Source: Alteromonas sp. a30 (GTDB lineage: Bacteria > Pseudomonadota > Gammaproteobacteria > Enterobacterales > Alteromonadaceae). From it: DNA of 64,000 bases. Positions 19,682 through 27,826 of the stretch are shown here, in pieces. The notes under the pieces are model-generated. The model worked only from the letters and a program-made list of their open reading frames with translations, ran no database searches and had not been told where the DNA came from. Location of the stretch: the NCBI RefSeq assembly GCF_026788005.1, contig NZ_JABEPE010000005.1, positions 164,911 through 228,910 of the forward strand, written 5' to 3'. Made by a program: the position numbers and the translations under genes. The stretch's first letter is position 1, and the number at the start of each line of letters is the position of its first letter.

Positions 19682-19715
19682 TCAGTGCAGCAGAAAAGCA
19701 TTTTCGGAGAAAATC

Positions 19716-20495
19716 ATGGAAATCAAACTTACTAACGTCAGCAAAGAATACGACTTGGGTGCAACCAAAGTAAAAGCCCTTAAAGACATCAATTTCACAG
19801 TCGATTCGCATGACTTCATTACCATCGCAGGCCCATCCGGCAGCGGTAAAACCACTATTTTGAACATGTTGGGTTGTTTGGATACGCCCACATCTGGCAT
19901 CGTGACTTTTGATGGTGTGGATTCCAGCAAATTAGACTTAAAACAACAGGCATTACTCAGAAACGAGAAGATTGGCATCATTTTCCAGTCATTTAACTTA
20001 GTGCCTGTACTCAGTGTGTATGAAAACATTGAATTGCCCACCTTAATTGGTGAGAAGCCACAAAAACGCAAAGACACCAAAGATTGGATCATGCATTTGA
20101 TTGAATCCGTTGGCTTAGGCGACCGCGTGAACCACAAACCAGAAGAGCTTTCTGGTGGTCAACGTCAACGTGTTGCCATTGCCCGCGCTTTGGTGAATCG
20201 CCCACAATTGGTATTAGCTGATGAGCCAACTGCCAACTTGGACTCGGTAACATCAATGCGTATTTTGGAACTCATGCGCGAGTTGAACCGTAACGAAAAC
20301 ACCGCGTTCGTATTTTCTACCCACGATCCAGACATCATCGAACATTGTGACACGGTTGTTCGCATGCGTGACGGTGCGATTTTGTCTGAGGAAGATGTTC
20401 ATCAGCGCAAAGATGTCAGCCAAACCACCATTGTGGATGGTATCGCACAGGTGCCGGAATCGGATTCCGAGAATAAGGAGGAAAATCATGCGTAA
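19716..20495 (+). CDS. ABC transporter ATPase, LolD/MacB-type
   Basis: A 259-residue ATPase. Walker A GPSGSGKTT, Q-loop QSFNLVPVLSVYENIELP (the LolD/MacB hallmark), signature LSGGQRQRVAIARAL, Walker B LVLADEPT and the H-loop STHD are all present. I chose the ATG at 19716 (MEIKLTNVSKEYD), with GGAG at 19706-19709; the frame extends upstream but only into the end of the permease gene. The C-terminus overlaps the next start by 8 bp. It should energise the two FtsX-type permeases upstream. Confidence 0.93.
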   Translation: MEIKLTNVSKEYDLGATKVKALKDINFTVDSHDFITIAGPSGSGKTTILNMLGCLDTPTSGIVTFDGVDSSKLDLKQQALLRNEKIGIIFQSFNLVPVLSVYENIELPTLIGEKPQKRKDTKDWIMHLIESVGLGDRVNHKPEELSGGQRQRVAIARALVNRPQLVLADEPTANLDSVTSMRILELMRELNRNENTAFVFSTHDPDIIEHCDTVVRMRDGAILSEEDVHQRKDVSQTTIVDGIAQVPESDSENKEENHA

Positions 20496-21333
20496 ATCCC
20501 TATCAGCTATTGCTTTATCGCTGGTATTCGCTTTAAACCCAAGCTACGCACAGCAAGCAGATGCCGCGCAAACTGCGACTCATGAAGCAAGCTCGTCAAT
20601 GGCAGAAAAGCAGGACATGAGCTCGGAGAGCATGGGCGCCAAAGAAACGGCGGTGGTCTCAGAGGAAGTGCGCGAGTTGTTCCACAGTTTAGAGAAAAAC
20701 AGCTTCCCACCTTCGGCAATTGCCACTATGAGCCTAGCCAGTTTTAAGGGCGAGAAAGAATCGAAAAGCTTGTCGATGGAGTTTTTCGCTAAAGGCGATA
20801 ACGTGCTTATCGAAATCCTGTCGCCTCGCGTAGATAAAGGCAAATACATTCTTAAATCTTCCGAAGATTTATGGATGTACTTTAGCAAAATCAATCGTTC
20901 GATTCGTATTGCCGCGCGCGATAGTTTTATGGGAACCGATGCGAATAACTACGACTTGCTTGAGCTCAATTTGGTAGACGATTACGACATCGTATCGCAC
21001 ACCGATGAAATGCTAGATGGTAAGCCGGTTATTCGCGCCGAGTTACGTGCGCGTCCTGATACCGAAGGTTATTCACGAATCGTGAGTTACATTGACCCCA
21101 TCAACAAAACCATCATTCGTAATGACTGCTTTGCGATTTCCGACACCATGATTAAATCCATTGCGTATTTTGATCATCAAATGGTAGGAGATTACAAAGT
21201 ACCGATGAAGACCACTATCCAAAACCATTTGGAGAAAGGTCGCCACAGCGTGATGACATTCGACTCGGTTAACGCGTCTGACGACATTGAAGAGTTTATG
21301 TTCAGTTTAGGTTACCTCGAATCATTGGAATAA
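20488..21333 (+). CDS. Periplasmic LolA-like lipoprotein-sorting family protein
   Basis: A 281-residue secreted protein. A signal peptide (MRKSLSAIALSLVFALNPSYA) is followed by a 50-residue acidic/Ser-rich linker. The globular domain has the features of the outer-membrane lipoprotein-sorting (LolA-like) family: FKGEKESKSLSMEFF, LWMYFSKINRSIRI, DSFMGTDANNYD and YKVPMKTTIQN. The start has AAGGAGG just before it and overlaps the ATPase stop by 8 bp. This family has a half-barrel fold that shields lipids, and its members often sit beside RND exporters. Here it accompanies an ABC exporter, suggesting it ferries a lipidic or lipopeptide cargo across the periplasm (inference). Confidence 0.82.
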   Translation: MRKSLSAIALSLVFALNPSYAQQADAAQTATHEASSSMAEKQDMSSESMGAKETAVVSEEVRELFHSLEKNSFPPSAIATMSLASFKGEKESKSLSMEFFAKGDNVLIEILSPRVDKGKYILKSSEDLWMYFSKINRSIRIAARDSFMGTDANNYDLLELNLVDDYDIVSHTDEMLDGKPVIRAELRARPDTEGYSRIVSYIDPINKTIIRNDCFAISDTMIKSIAYFDHQMVGDYKVPMKTTIQNHLEKGRHSVMTFDSVNASDDIEEFMFSLGYLESLE

Positions 21334-21334
21334 C

Positions 21335-22708
21335 ATGGGACATAACGTAATTCAAAACTCCCGCCGCTTAGGTCAAACATTGTGCTCGCTGGTTCTTACC
21401 AGCGCAGCCCTTGTGAGCCTAAGCGCAAATGCATTACCTCGCCCGGGAGCAGGTGTACGGGTGGATGCCGAGCTAAACCTTAACTTCGGCACGGAAAACG
21501 TGAACAGCGACAGCATATTCCTTACTGATAAGGACGGCTTTAATACGGTCAACGAAATTATTGGCACCAAAATTAAAATACGCCCAGATCGCAAGACCAC
21601 CTACATTTTCGACGCTTACATGCTGAAATTCGATGATGGCGTATTTAATACCGATGGCAGCTTTCACACTGAAAGCGAATATGATGTCACCTATAACCAG
21701 CTTTTTGTGGCGCATCGTTTTGCTGGCAATATGAAAGTTACCGTAGGTCGACAACGCATATTATGGGGGCATGGTTTAGCTTATGTTCCCTCTGACTTCA
21801 TTAATCCACCGCTTGATCCTAGCGGCTTGGATTTAACCAACGCCAAAGGCGTAGATTCTGTTTCATTAGATTGGTTCACCGCTGGCAATAGCTATACGCT
21901 TTTGCTAAATCTCGATAACAGTGCAGAACGCACTGGCATTGGTGCAAAATGGACCAATAACACCATTGATGGCTTCGACTTCAACGTGGTGTACTACAAT
22001 TCCGAAGAAACCGGTAACGCCGCTGCGATTTCCTTTTCCGGCGACCCTTTAGTCTTTACCGGAGAGAGCAAAGGTGAACTGTCCACCACCGTGAATATCG
22101 CCATGCGCGAGCGCTCTCAGTATGCACGCCCGACGACACAAACCTTCGTTGGCGATGCTTTTAGCGATCCGACAGGCATGGGCGCTATTAGTAATAGCAT
22201 CACCTACCCCGCACCGGGCGAAGTCAAAGACGACAAAGGCAATTGGCTGACCTACTTAGTTGGCATGAGCTACGAATTGCTCGAGAGCCACTTAACCTTT
22301 AGAGGTGAGTATTACTATATTCAAGACGCCTACAGCAAAGACACTTTGCGTGACATTTACGGCGCATTAGACGACCCCGCATCACCGCAAGGCTTGTTGT
22401 CGGCTAACTGGCTCAACTCCCTTGCTTACGGGCGTAACCAGCATCGCTATTTTGCCTTTACCTTAAGTCAGGATGCCCTTACAGAAGGCTCAGGCAATCA
22501 ATTCACCGATAACTTCGGTTATAGCGTCAGTCTGACTCGCGGTTTAGAAGACCATTCTACCCTCGGCTCTATTAATCTAAATTCTCGTTATTTTGAAAAC
22601 GCAGAAATCACCTTAGACATTCTTTTACCCTTTGGTGATGATGACAGTGAGTTTGGCAGTATGTCTTTTAATTGGCGTGCGGATATTGGCGTCAACATCA
22701 GCTTTTAA
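21335..22708 (+). CDS. Outer-membrane beta-barrel protein candidate
   Basis: A 457-residue protein with a signal peptide ending near SANA. The remainder is rich in alternating hydrophobic/polar strands and turns, and ends in VNISF with the terminal Phe typical of barrels recognised by the BAM machinery. Recognisable patches include VTVGRQRILWGHGLAYVPSD, resembling DUF1302-like and porin-like barrel proteins found beside LolA-like proteins. Its ATG is one base after the stop of the LolA-like gene. The arrangement suggests the outer-membrane station of the same export path. A general porin is the alternative. Confidence 0.78.
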   Translation: MGHNVIQNSRRLGQTLCSLVLTSAALVSLSANALPRPGAGVRVDAELNLNFGTENVNSDSIFLTDKDGFNTVNEIIGTKIKIRPDRKTTYIFDAYMLKFDDGVFNTDGSFHTESEYDVTYNQLFVAHRFAGNMKVTVGRQRILWGHGLAYVPSDFINPPLDPSGLDLTNAKGVDSVSLDWFTAGNSYTLLLNLDNSAERTGIGAKWTNNTIDGFDFNVVYYNSEETGNAAAISFSGDPLVFTGESKGELSTTVNIAMRERSQYARPTTQTFVGDAFSDPTGMGAISNSITYPAPGEVKDDKGNWLTYLVGMSYELLESHLTFRGEYYYIQDAYSKDTLRDIYGALDDPASPQGLLSANWLNSLAYGRNQHRYFAFTLSQDALTEGSGNQFTDNFGYSVSLTRGLEDHSTLGSINLNSRYFENAEITLDILLPFGDDDSEFGSMSFNWRADIGVNISF

Positions 22709-22741
22709 TGCGTAAATTAATAACAGGAAGAATAGCGTTCA

Positions 22742-23458
22742 ATGAGTACGGCTAACACAATCAACTTTTTTGCGGTCCCTTACGCTGGCGGCATTGCCGA
22801 ATCCACTTATGGAAAGTGGCAGGTGCCATTAGGTGATCGTTTCAAAGTCATTCCGTTAGAGCCGGCGGGTCATGGAAGACGCATGAATGAGCCGTTCACC
22901 GATTCCATGCAAGCCACCGTTGATGATTTATTCCCACGCATTAAACCTTTGATTGAGCAAGGGACACCTTGGGTTATTTATGGTCATAGTATGGGAACCA
23001 TTATCGCCTATGAGCTAATTCGTCGCGTTATTGACGAAGGACTACCGCAACCTTTAGGACTCTATATTTCGGGCAGAAATGGCCCAGAGCACAGATACAC
23101 AGAACCGGATTACCATATTTTAAACGATGAGAAATTGGCCGAAGAATTAAAGAAAGTCGACGGCTCTCCTAAAGAGCTATTCGAATTTCCAAGTTTACTT
23201 CAAACCTTCCTTCCCATTATTCGCAACGATTATAAAGTTATAGAGAACTACCGTCACAAAAGTCCAGCCATCCAAATAGATGGCTTTATTACCGCCTTTT
23301 TTAGCGACAACGACAAATTAGTGTCCCGAGATGTATTTGAACACTGGGGCAACTATTGTAAAGGTCGTTTCAGTGTCCATGAATTTGAAGGTCATCACTT
23401 TTTTATCCACGACGATTACCCAAAGATATGTGAACTGATAAAAGCAGATTTACTGTAG
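22742..23458 (+). CDS. Type II thioesterase (GrsT-like)
   Basis: A 238-residue alpha/beta hydrolase of the external thioesterase family that edits stalled or mis-primed carrier domains of NRPS/PKS lines. It has the N-terminal FAVPYAGG motif, the RMNEPF segment, nucleophile GHSMG (about residue 80-84), an Asp candidate in FSDNDKLV and the catalytic His in EGHHFFI near the end. Length is normal. The start is preceded by AGGAAG. No integrated TE is seen in the three synthases, so this protein could also help release product. Confidence 0.92.
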   Translation: MSTANTINFFAVPYAGGIAESTYGKWQVPLGDRFKVIPLEPAGHGRRMNEPFTDSMQATVDDLFPRIKPLIEQGTPWVIYGHSMGTIIAYELIRRVIDEGLPQPLGLYISGRNGPEHRYTEPDYHILNDEKLAEELKKVDGSPKELFEFPSLLQTFLPIIRNDYKVIENYRHKSPAIQIDGFITAFFSDNDKLVSRDVFEHWGNYCKGRFSVHEFEGHHFFIHDDYPKICELIKADLL

Positions 23459-23459
23459 T

Positions 23460-23500
23460 TCAGGGTACGCCTTTGCAGTACCAATAAAAGTTTACCCTGA
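23460..23500 (+). other. Two overlapping inverted repeats after the thioesterase gene
   Basis: TCAGGGTA (23460-23467) pairs with TACCCTGA (23493-23500). A second pairing, GGTAC (23464-23468) with GTACC (23478-23482), shares bases with the first, so only one hairpin can form at a time. There is no clean U-tract. It could be an RNA-processing element, a weak terminator or an attenuator before the methyltransferase gene. Confidence 0.4.
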
Positions 23501-23561
23501 TAGATAAACGTGCAGCGCATACCGTTTTAGCGTTTGTACACTTTTTCAGGAGAGTTGTACC

Positions 23562-24317
23562 ATGTCAGATAATTTCGAATATCCAGAATACGATATTATT
23601 GCCTCAATGTATGAAAAGTATGTGGAAGGCAAAAGCCTCAATATGCTTCCCGCCATTGAAAACTTTGTTCTATCCAAAACCCCCGAAGGTAGCCGCATTT
23701 TAGATGTCTGCTGCGGCACCGGAAAAGTCACAGAAGTATTGCAACAACGCCATTACCAAATGACCGGATTCGATGGGTCTTCAAAAATGGTTGAAGTGGC
23801 CTCAAATAAAGTCCCTGATGCCGATTTTTTTGTCGCTGATGCCCGCAATTTTAGCGTAGACGAACCGTTTGACGCCGCTCTTTGCATGTGCGACAGCCTT
23901 AACCACACAACAAAACTTAATGAACTTGAGATGATATTCACCAATGTCGGTCAAGCATTAAAGTCCGGTGCCACTTTCTTATTCGACTTGCGAATGGAAG
24001 CCGGGTTTGAACATTATTGGGGACAAGATAGCAACGAGCTCAACTTTAACGTTGTAGAAGATGAAGTCGTATGTACATCTCATACCACTTACAATAAAGA
24101 AACTGGCGATGGTCGATTAGTGATTACCTCATTCCATCGCAAAGGCGACTTATGGCAGCGTCATGATTCCATCATCGATCAGAAATGCTATTCCGAAGAA
24201 GAAGTCAGAAACTGCTTAACCAATGCCGGCTTCGACAATATTTATATGTTCAGAGTAAAAGAAGACTTTGGTGCAGATGAAATTGGTCGCGCCATTTTTG
24301 TTTGCAATAAAGTCTAA
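23562..24317 (+). CDS. Class I SAM-dependent methyltransferase
   Basis: A 251-residue Rossmann-fold methyltransferase. Motif I is ILDVCCGTGKV (about residue 45), followed by the acidic strand GFDGSSKM, then DADFFVADARNF, and a catalytic-core CMCDSLNHT. It starts with a strong AGGAGA and is the last gene of the biosynthetic block, 103 bp after the thioesterase. The target is unknown. O- or N-methylation of the peptide-polyketide product is the natural guess because C-methylation is already provided by the embedded cMT. Confidence 0.82.
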   Translation: MSDNFEYPEYDIIASMYEKYVEGKSLNMLPAIENFVLSKTPEGSRILDVCCGTGKVTEVLQQRHYQMTGFDGSSKMVEVASNKVPDADFFVADARNFSVDEPFDAALCMCDSLNHTTKLNELEMIFTNVGQALKSGATFLFDLRMEAGFEHYWGQDSNELNFNVVEDEVVCTSHTTYNKETGDGRLVITSFHRKGDLWQRHDSIIDQKCYSEEEVRNCLTNAGFDNIYMFRVKEDFGADEIGRAIFVCNKV

Positions 24318-24328
24318 TACCGTGATTT

Positions 24329-24361
24329 TAGCGCCCGAATATGCCAATTTTTCAGGCGCTA
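24329..24361 (+). terminator. Hairpin between convergent methyltransferase and iucC
   Basis: TAGCGCC (24329-24335) is the inverse of GGCGCTA (24355-24361), with a loop holding a T5 run. It lies in the 68-bp space between two converging genes, so a terminator role is plausible. The stem is only 7 bp. Confidence 0.45.
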
Positions 24362-24385
24362 CATTCTCGCTTTAACGCCCTGAAT

Positions 24386-26230
24386 TTAGGCGAAATCAAC
24401 CGCCCTTAGCGGATTAGCAATCGGCTCACCTAATTCTGGCAGTGGGCGCTCGTCGCTGTCGTCATAACCGATTTTAAAACGCACGCGGTTAATGCATACC
24501 TTCTCGATTTTCTCACTCAATAAATTGAATAATTCAAAACGCGCCTGCAACTGCGGATGATCGCTTTGGTACTGGCGAATTTCCTCTGCAAGCCAATGAT
24601 AAAACATCTCTTCACTCACTTTATGTTGGGCTAACAATGGTGAGACAAAACGCAAAACAGTCACAAAGTGTCCGGTTAGTAAATCATGAATAAGATAGTG
24701 CGATGGCAAACGCGTTACGTTGTCCTGAATATCTTTATCGAGGGATTCCAATTCAGGGAATGCTTTGTCGACTAAGCGCAAATCACCGTGGAAATCTTTA
24801 ATAATGCAACCAACGGGGCGATGCTGTTCATCCAGCACCAACGTAATGTTCTGACCATGTGCTACCAACGCCACGCCATAACGACACATTAAATGATATA
24901 AAGGCACAACCACATGGCGGAACATGCGTCTTAACCATTGTTCAGCCGATAAATCGGACAAGCTAATCAGCGCATCAATGCAGCTCTTACCTTGGGCATC
25001 AGTTTGCATTAACGTTGCCATCGACATCGGGCGCAAACCATCGCCAATTACCGACTCGGCGCGCTCGCGCCAGATACAGCCTAGCATTTCTTTGTATCGA
25101 TACGCGCCTTTCTCCAATTCCGCTTGTAAAGGTTGAGAGCAATAAATACCAGCCACTTCTTGCTGTACATGTAACCCCAGCTCAGACAGTAATGGGTCGG
25201 TAGACACTTGCTGTGCTAACCAGCGGCTTAAACGCGGACCATGTACGATAAAATCGCCGGGGATCCCGCGATAACAAGAGGTGTTCAAAATGGTGATAGC
25301 GGTTTTAATATCAAACTCGCCTTGCTCGCTCGGACTTAGCGTGCGAATAGACTGCTGAGCAATCCAATCGCCGGTTAACACGCCCAAATCAATCAAATCA
25401 CCACGAGCAAACAAACTGGCATACTGTGTTAACAAAAAGCGATTAAATTGCCACGGATGCACAGGCGTTAGCCAATAATCATCGGGATTGACCTGTTTAC
25501 CTTCAACTTGCTTGTGTTTTAACCGTTGAAGGCAGTGCTGCCAGCTACTTTTGCCAAACGTACGTTGCCATAAATCCGATTGTGATAAATCTTCTCGAAA
25601 ACCTGTGCGGCAATGCGCTTTATGAATCGCTAAGCAATGCAATTGGATCCTTTGACCAGCTTCGGGTGTGTATCGGTCTAACTCGTCAATACCCCAACCT
25701 AAACGCCCTTTATTGGCCACCGCTTTAGGATGTGCTTTTAAATATTGCTGCCTTTCTGTTTCTGATATTTGCACCAGCGCTTCGGCAGAAATACTATCGA
25801 GCTTTTGCAAATACACACAATCAGCGTACAGCGTTTGCTGCACTTCTTCTATCAAACCAGACATATGAATATCTTTCATTTTCATAAAGGATTGAATATC
25901 AAGCAGCAAGCGTCCTGCCTCAACCGGATGCTGATCAGCATTAACCACGCTTTCAGGTTCAACAACAAACATGCCCCAAATCGACCGCGTTGCTACAAAA
26001 AACCAATCTCGATGAGGCGTGACCAATCGGTAGTATTGAGGGACGCCTAACGCAGACTCAAACGCTGGCGTACTTGCATCGGTTTCCCCTTGTGTATCAG
26101 AAAAGGCTTTTTCGAAAACGGCTTTTTCAACCACCTCATAATTAAGCACTTCTTCGAAATGTAATTCAGATAAAATTTTTGCAGCCAGTAAACGATTCGC
26201 CACAGACCACTTATCAAACACAACAGACAT
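24386..26230 (-). CDS. iucC: IucA/IucC-family NIS synthetase, likely aerobactin synthase IucC
   Basis: A 614-residue NRPS-independent siderophore synthetase. The family's ATP/citrate-binding core is visible: AIHKAHCRTGFR, TPVHPWQFNRF, RTLSPSEQG, TAITILNTSCYRGIPG and the C-terminal VALVAHGQN and KDFHGDLR. Enzymes of this family adenylate a citrate carboxylate and condense it with a hydroxamate amine. It faces an operon encoding IucA-IucB and IucD, so the likely job is adding the second N6-acetyl-N6-hydroxylysine to make aerobactin. The ATG at 26230 was chosen; an in-frame GTG at 26239 is possible, and neither has a strong RBS. It is transcribed divergently from the rest of the locus. Confidence 0.9.
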   Translation of the reverse strand: MSVVFDKWSVANRLLAAKILSELHFEEVLNYEVVEKAVFEKAFSDTQGETDASTPAFESALGVPQYYRLVTPHRDWFFVATRSIWGMFVVEPESVVNADQHPVEAGRLLLDIQSFMKMKDIHMSGLIEEVQQTLYADCVYLQKLDSISAEALVQISETERQQYLKAHPKAVANKGRLGWGIDELDRYTPEAGQRIQLHCLAIHKAHCRTGFREDLSQSDLWQRTFGKSSWQHCLQRLKHKQVEGKQVNPDDYWLTPVHPWQFNRFLLTQYASLFARGDLIDLGVLTGDWIAQQSIRTLSPSEQGEFDIKTAITILNTSCYRGIPGDFIVHGPRLSRWLAQQVSTDPLLSELGLHVQQEVAGIYCSQPLQAELEKGAYRYKEMLGCIWRERAESVIGDGLRPMSMATLMQTDAQGKSCIDALISLSDLSAEQWLRRMFRHVVVPLYHLMCRYGVALVAHGQNITLVLDEQHRPVGCIIKDFHGDLRLVDKAFPELESLDKDIQDNVTRLPSHYLIHDLLTGHFVTVLRFVSPLLAQHKVSEEMFYHWLAEEIRQYQSDHPQLQARFELFNLLSEKIEKVCINRVRFKIGYDDSDERPLPELGEPIANPLRAVDFA

Positions 26231-26551
26231 ATTTTCCACTATGATATTTCGCCTTTAGGTTTTGAATATCCAACTTGAACCTTTCTTGCATTGCTCGCAC
26301 TTTTTTTGATCAAAAACGGCAAACACAAAAAACGATGCTAAGCTTATACCGTTAATTTAGGTTAATTAGCCGATATAAAGCTGTAAAAGGAAAGCATCTT
26401 CACGCATTTTAGCCCTAATTTTGCACAAAATATGTGCAGTTCTATTACCAATCCTAGGCTAGAAAAAATTTATGCCCCTAATGTATTGACTTTGCCTTAG
26501 AAGATCAATTGTAATATGAATCATTCTCATTTACGTTAGTAAATTAATTTC
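26231..26551. promoter_or_regulatory. Divergent control region of the siderophore locus
   Basis: This AT-rich 321-bp gap separates iucC (minus) from the exporter operon (plus). On the plus strand TTGACT (26486-26491) with TTGTAA 17 bp downstream, or TAATAT at 26512-26517, forms a promoter candidate overlapped by a Fur-box-like site. I see no clear Fur box for the iucC direction. No gene is apparent in it. Confidence 0.65.
26510..26528 (+). promoter_or_regulatory. Fur-box-like operator
   Basis: The 19 bases TGTAATATGAATCATTCTC match the consensus GATAATGATAATCATTATC at 13 of 19 positions by my count. They overlap the -10 region of the operon promoter, 24 bp before the exporter ATG. Iron-dependent repression by Fur is the expected regulation of such genes. 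Confidence 0.7.
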
Positions 26552-27826
26552 ATGTTCTATGCTATTCATCTGCTTGTACTGGGTGCAAACCAGACCCTTT
26601 TGCTCGCGTTGCTTCCGCAAGTGGCGAGTTTATTGGGCTTTGGCAGCGATGCTAACGAATGGGGAATGCTCATCCTTATCATGAATTTGAACCTACTAAG
26701 TTATTGGTTTGGTTCAGGTTGGTGGGGTAAAGCCATTGGTGTAATTGGCCTAAAAGACGCCACTCGCATCGCATCCATCGGATTAATTGTGAGTACAGTG
26801 CTGTTTGTGTGTCTTATTTTCTTTACACCTTCGTGGTTGATACTCATTGCTGTTACCCGATTAGCCACAGGTTGTTTCACCAGCGCATTTTTACCAATAG
26901 CACAAACCAACCTCGCACTGGCACATCAACAAACGACTCAGAAAAGCGATGCAAAATCAGGTAATACAAGGGTTGCAGCGCTTTCTAAACTCAGTAGCCA
27001 TATTACAATTGGTCGATTTATTGGACCTATTATTGTGTTACTGCCAATTCCACTATATGCACTGTTAATTGCCCCGGCCGTTATCACTTTGTTAACCCTA
27101 TTTATGAAGGTGCCTATTACCGACAAGAATACGCAAAGGCAAGCAAATTTAATTCCCGCAGAGACTCAATTAAATGCCTTTAAAAAAATCAACAAATTCG
27201 GCATTAGCGCAGCATTATTAACCACCGCTTTGGTTGCCATTGTGCAGCTTATTCTTTTGCCGTTCATCACCCAATTAGGGTACTCAGAAGTGGAAGCGAG
27301 CCAGCATTACGCCAAATTACTGTTGTTTATTAGTTGCTTGGTTATCCTGTTTCAACGCTGGATGCTTCCCAAACTCGCTAAACGTGATACACAAGAAACA
27401 TGGTATGCCAAATTGTTGCTTTTATCGGTGGTTGCTGGCAGTGCTTGTTTGGTGTTTTTACCCAACTCATGGTCCTTTTTACTGTTGGGTTTAGCGCTAC
27501 TGGCATTGGGTATTGCCGGTCTGCCCTCTTGGTACACGCACCAACTCATGCAACAACATGAACACCGATTACCGCATAGCCAGATCAGTGGCGTTACCGC
27601 GCAATCTCACACCATTGGGCATCTGCTAGGTACAGGACTTGCCGCCTTTATTTTAAGTAGCCCGTTCAGCATGCACTATTTACTCCTGCCGACAGCCATA
27701 TTACTTGCGATATGCGTTATTCAACTCAAACGCGTATCCGCACCCGAGCTTTGCGAACCAGAAGAAACGGCTCCAGCACTGAAAGCATCGGAATTACATC
27801 ACCCTCAACAGAGAAACAATACATGA
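26552..27826 (+). CDS. MFS transporter, probable siderophore exporter
   Basis: A 424-residue inner-membrane protein with about 12 hydrophobic segments and the MFS layout of two halves joined by a hydrophilic loop (about residues 195-215). It is the first gene of the iron-regulated operon, placed like other MFS exporters at aerobactin and related loci. Secretion of newly made siderophore across the inner membrane is therefore likely. The stop overlaps the receptor start by four bases (ATGA). Drug efflux is the alternative family role. Confidence 0.82.
   Translation: MFYAIHLLVLGANQTLLLALLPQVASLLGFGSDANEWGMLILIMNLNLLSYWFGSGWWGKAIGVIGLKDATRIASIGLIVSTVLFVCLIFFTPSWLILIAVTRLATGCFTSAFLPIAQTNLALAHQQTTQKSDAKSGNTRVAALSKLSSHITIGRFIGPIIVLLPIPLYALLIAPAVITLLTLFMKVPITDKNTQRQANLIPAETQLNAFKKINKFGISAALLTTALVAIVQLILLPFITQLGYSEVEASQHYAKLLLFISCLVILFQRWMLPKLAKRDTQETWYAKLLLLSVVAGSACLVFLPNSWSFLLLGLALLALGIAGLPSWYTHQLMQQHEHRLPHSQISGVTAQSHTIGHLLGTGLAAFILSSPFSMHYLLLPTAILLAICVIQLKRVSAPELCEPEETAPALKASELHHPQQRNNT

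Noticed and set aside
19629..19715. N-terminal extension of the ATPase gene
   Set aside because: It runs into the permease end and out of family; the ATG at 19716 has a good RBS and the normal ATPase start.
27712..27822. N-terminal extension of the receptor gene
   Set aside because: It lies wholly in the exporter gene; the ATG at 27823 gives a proper signal peptide and a four-base overlap.
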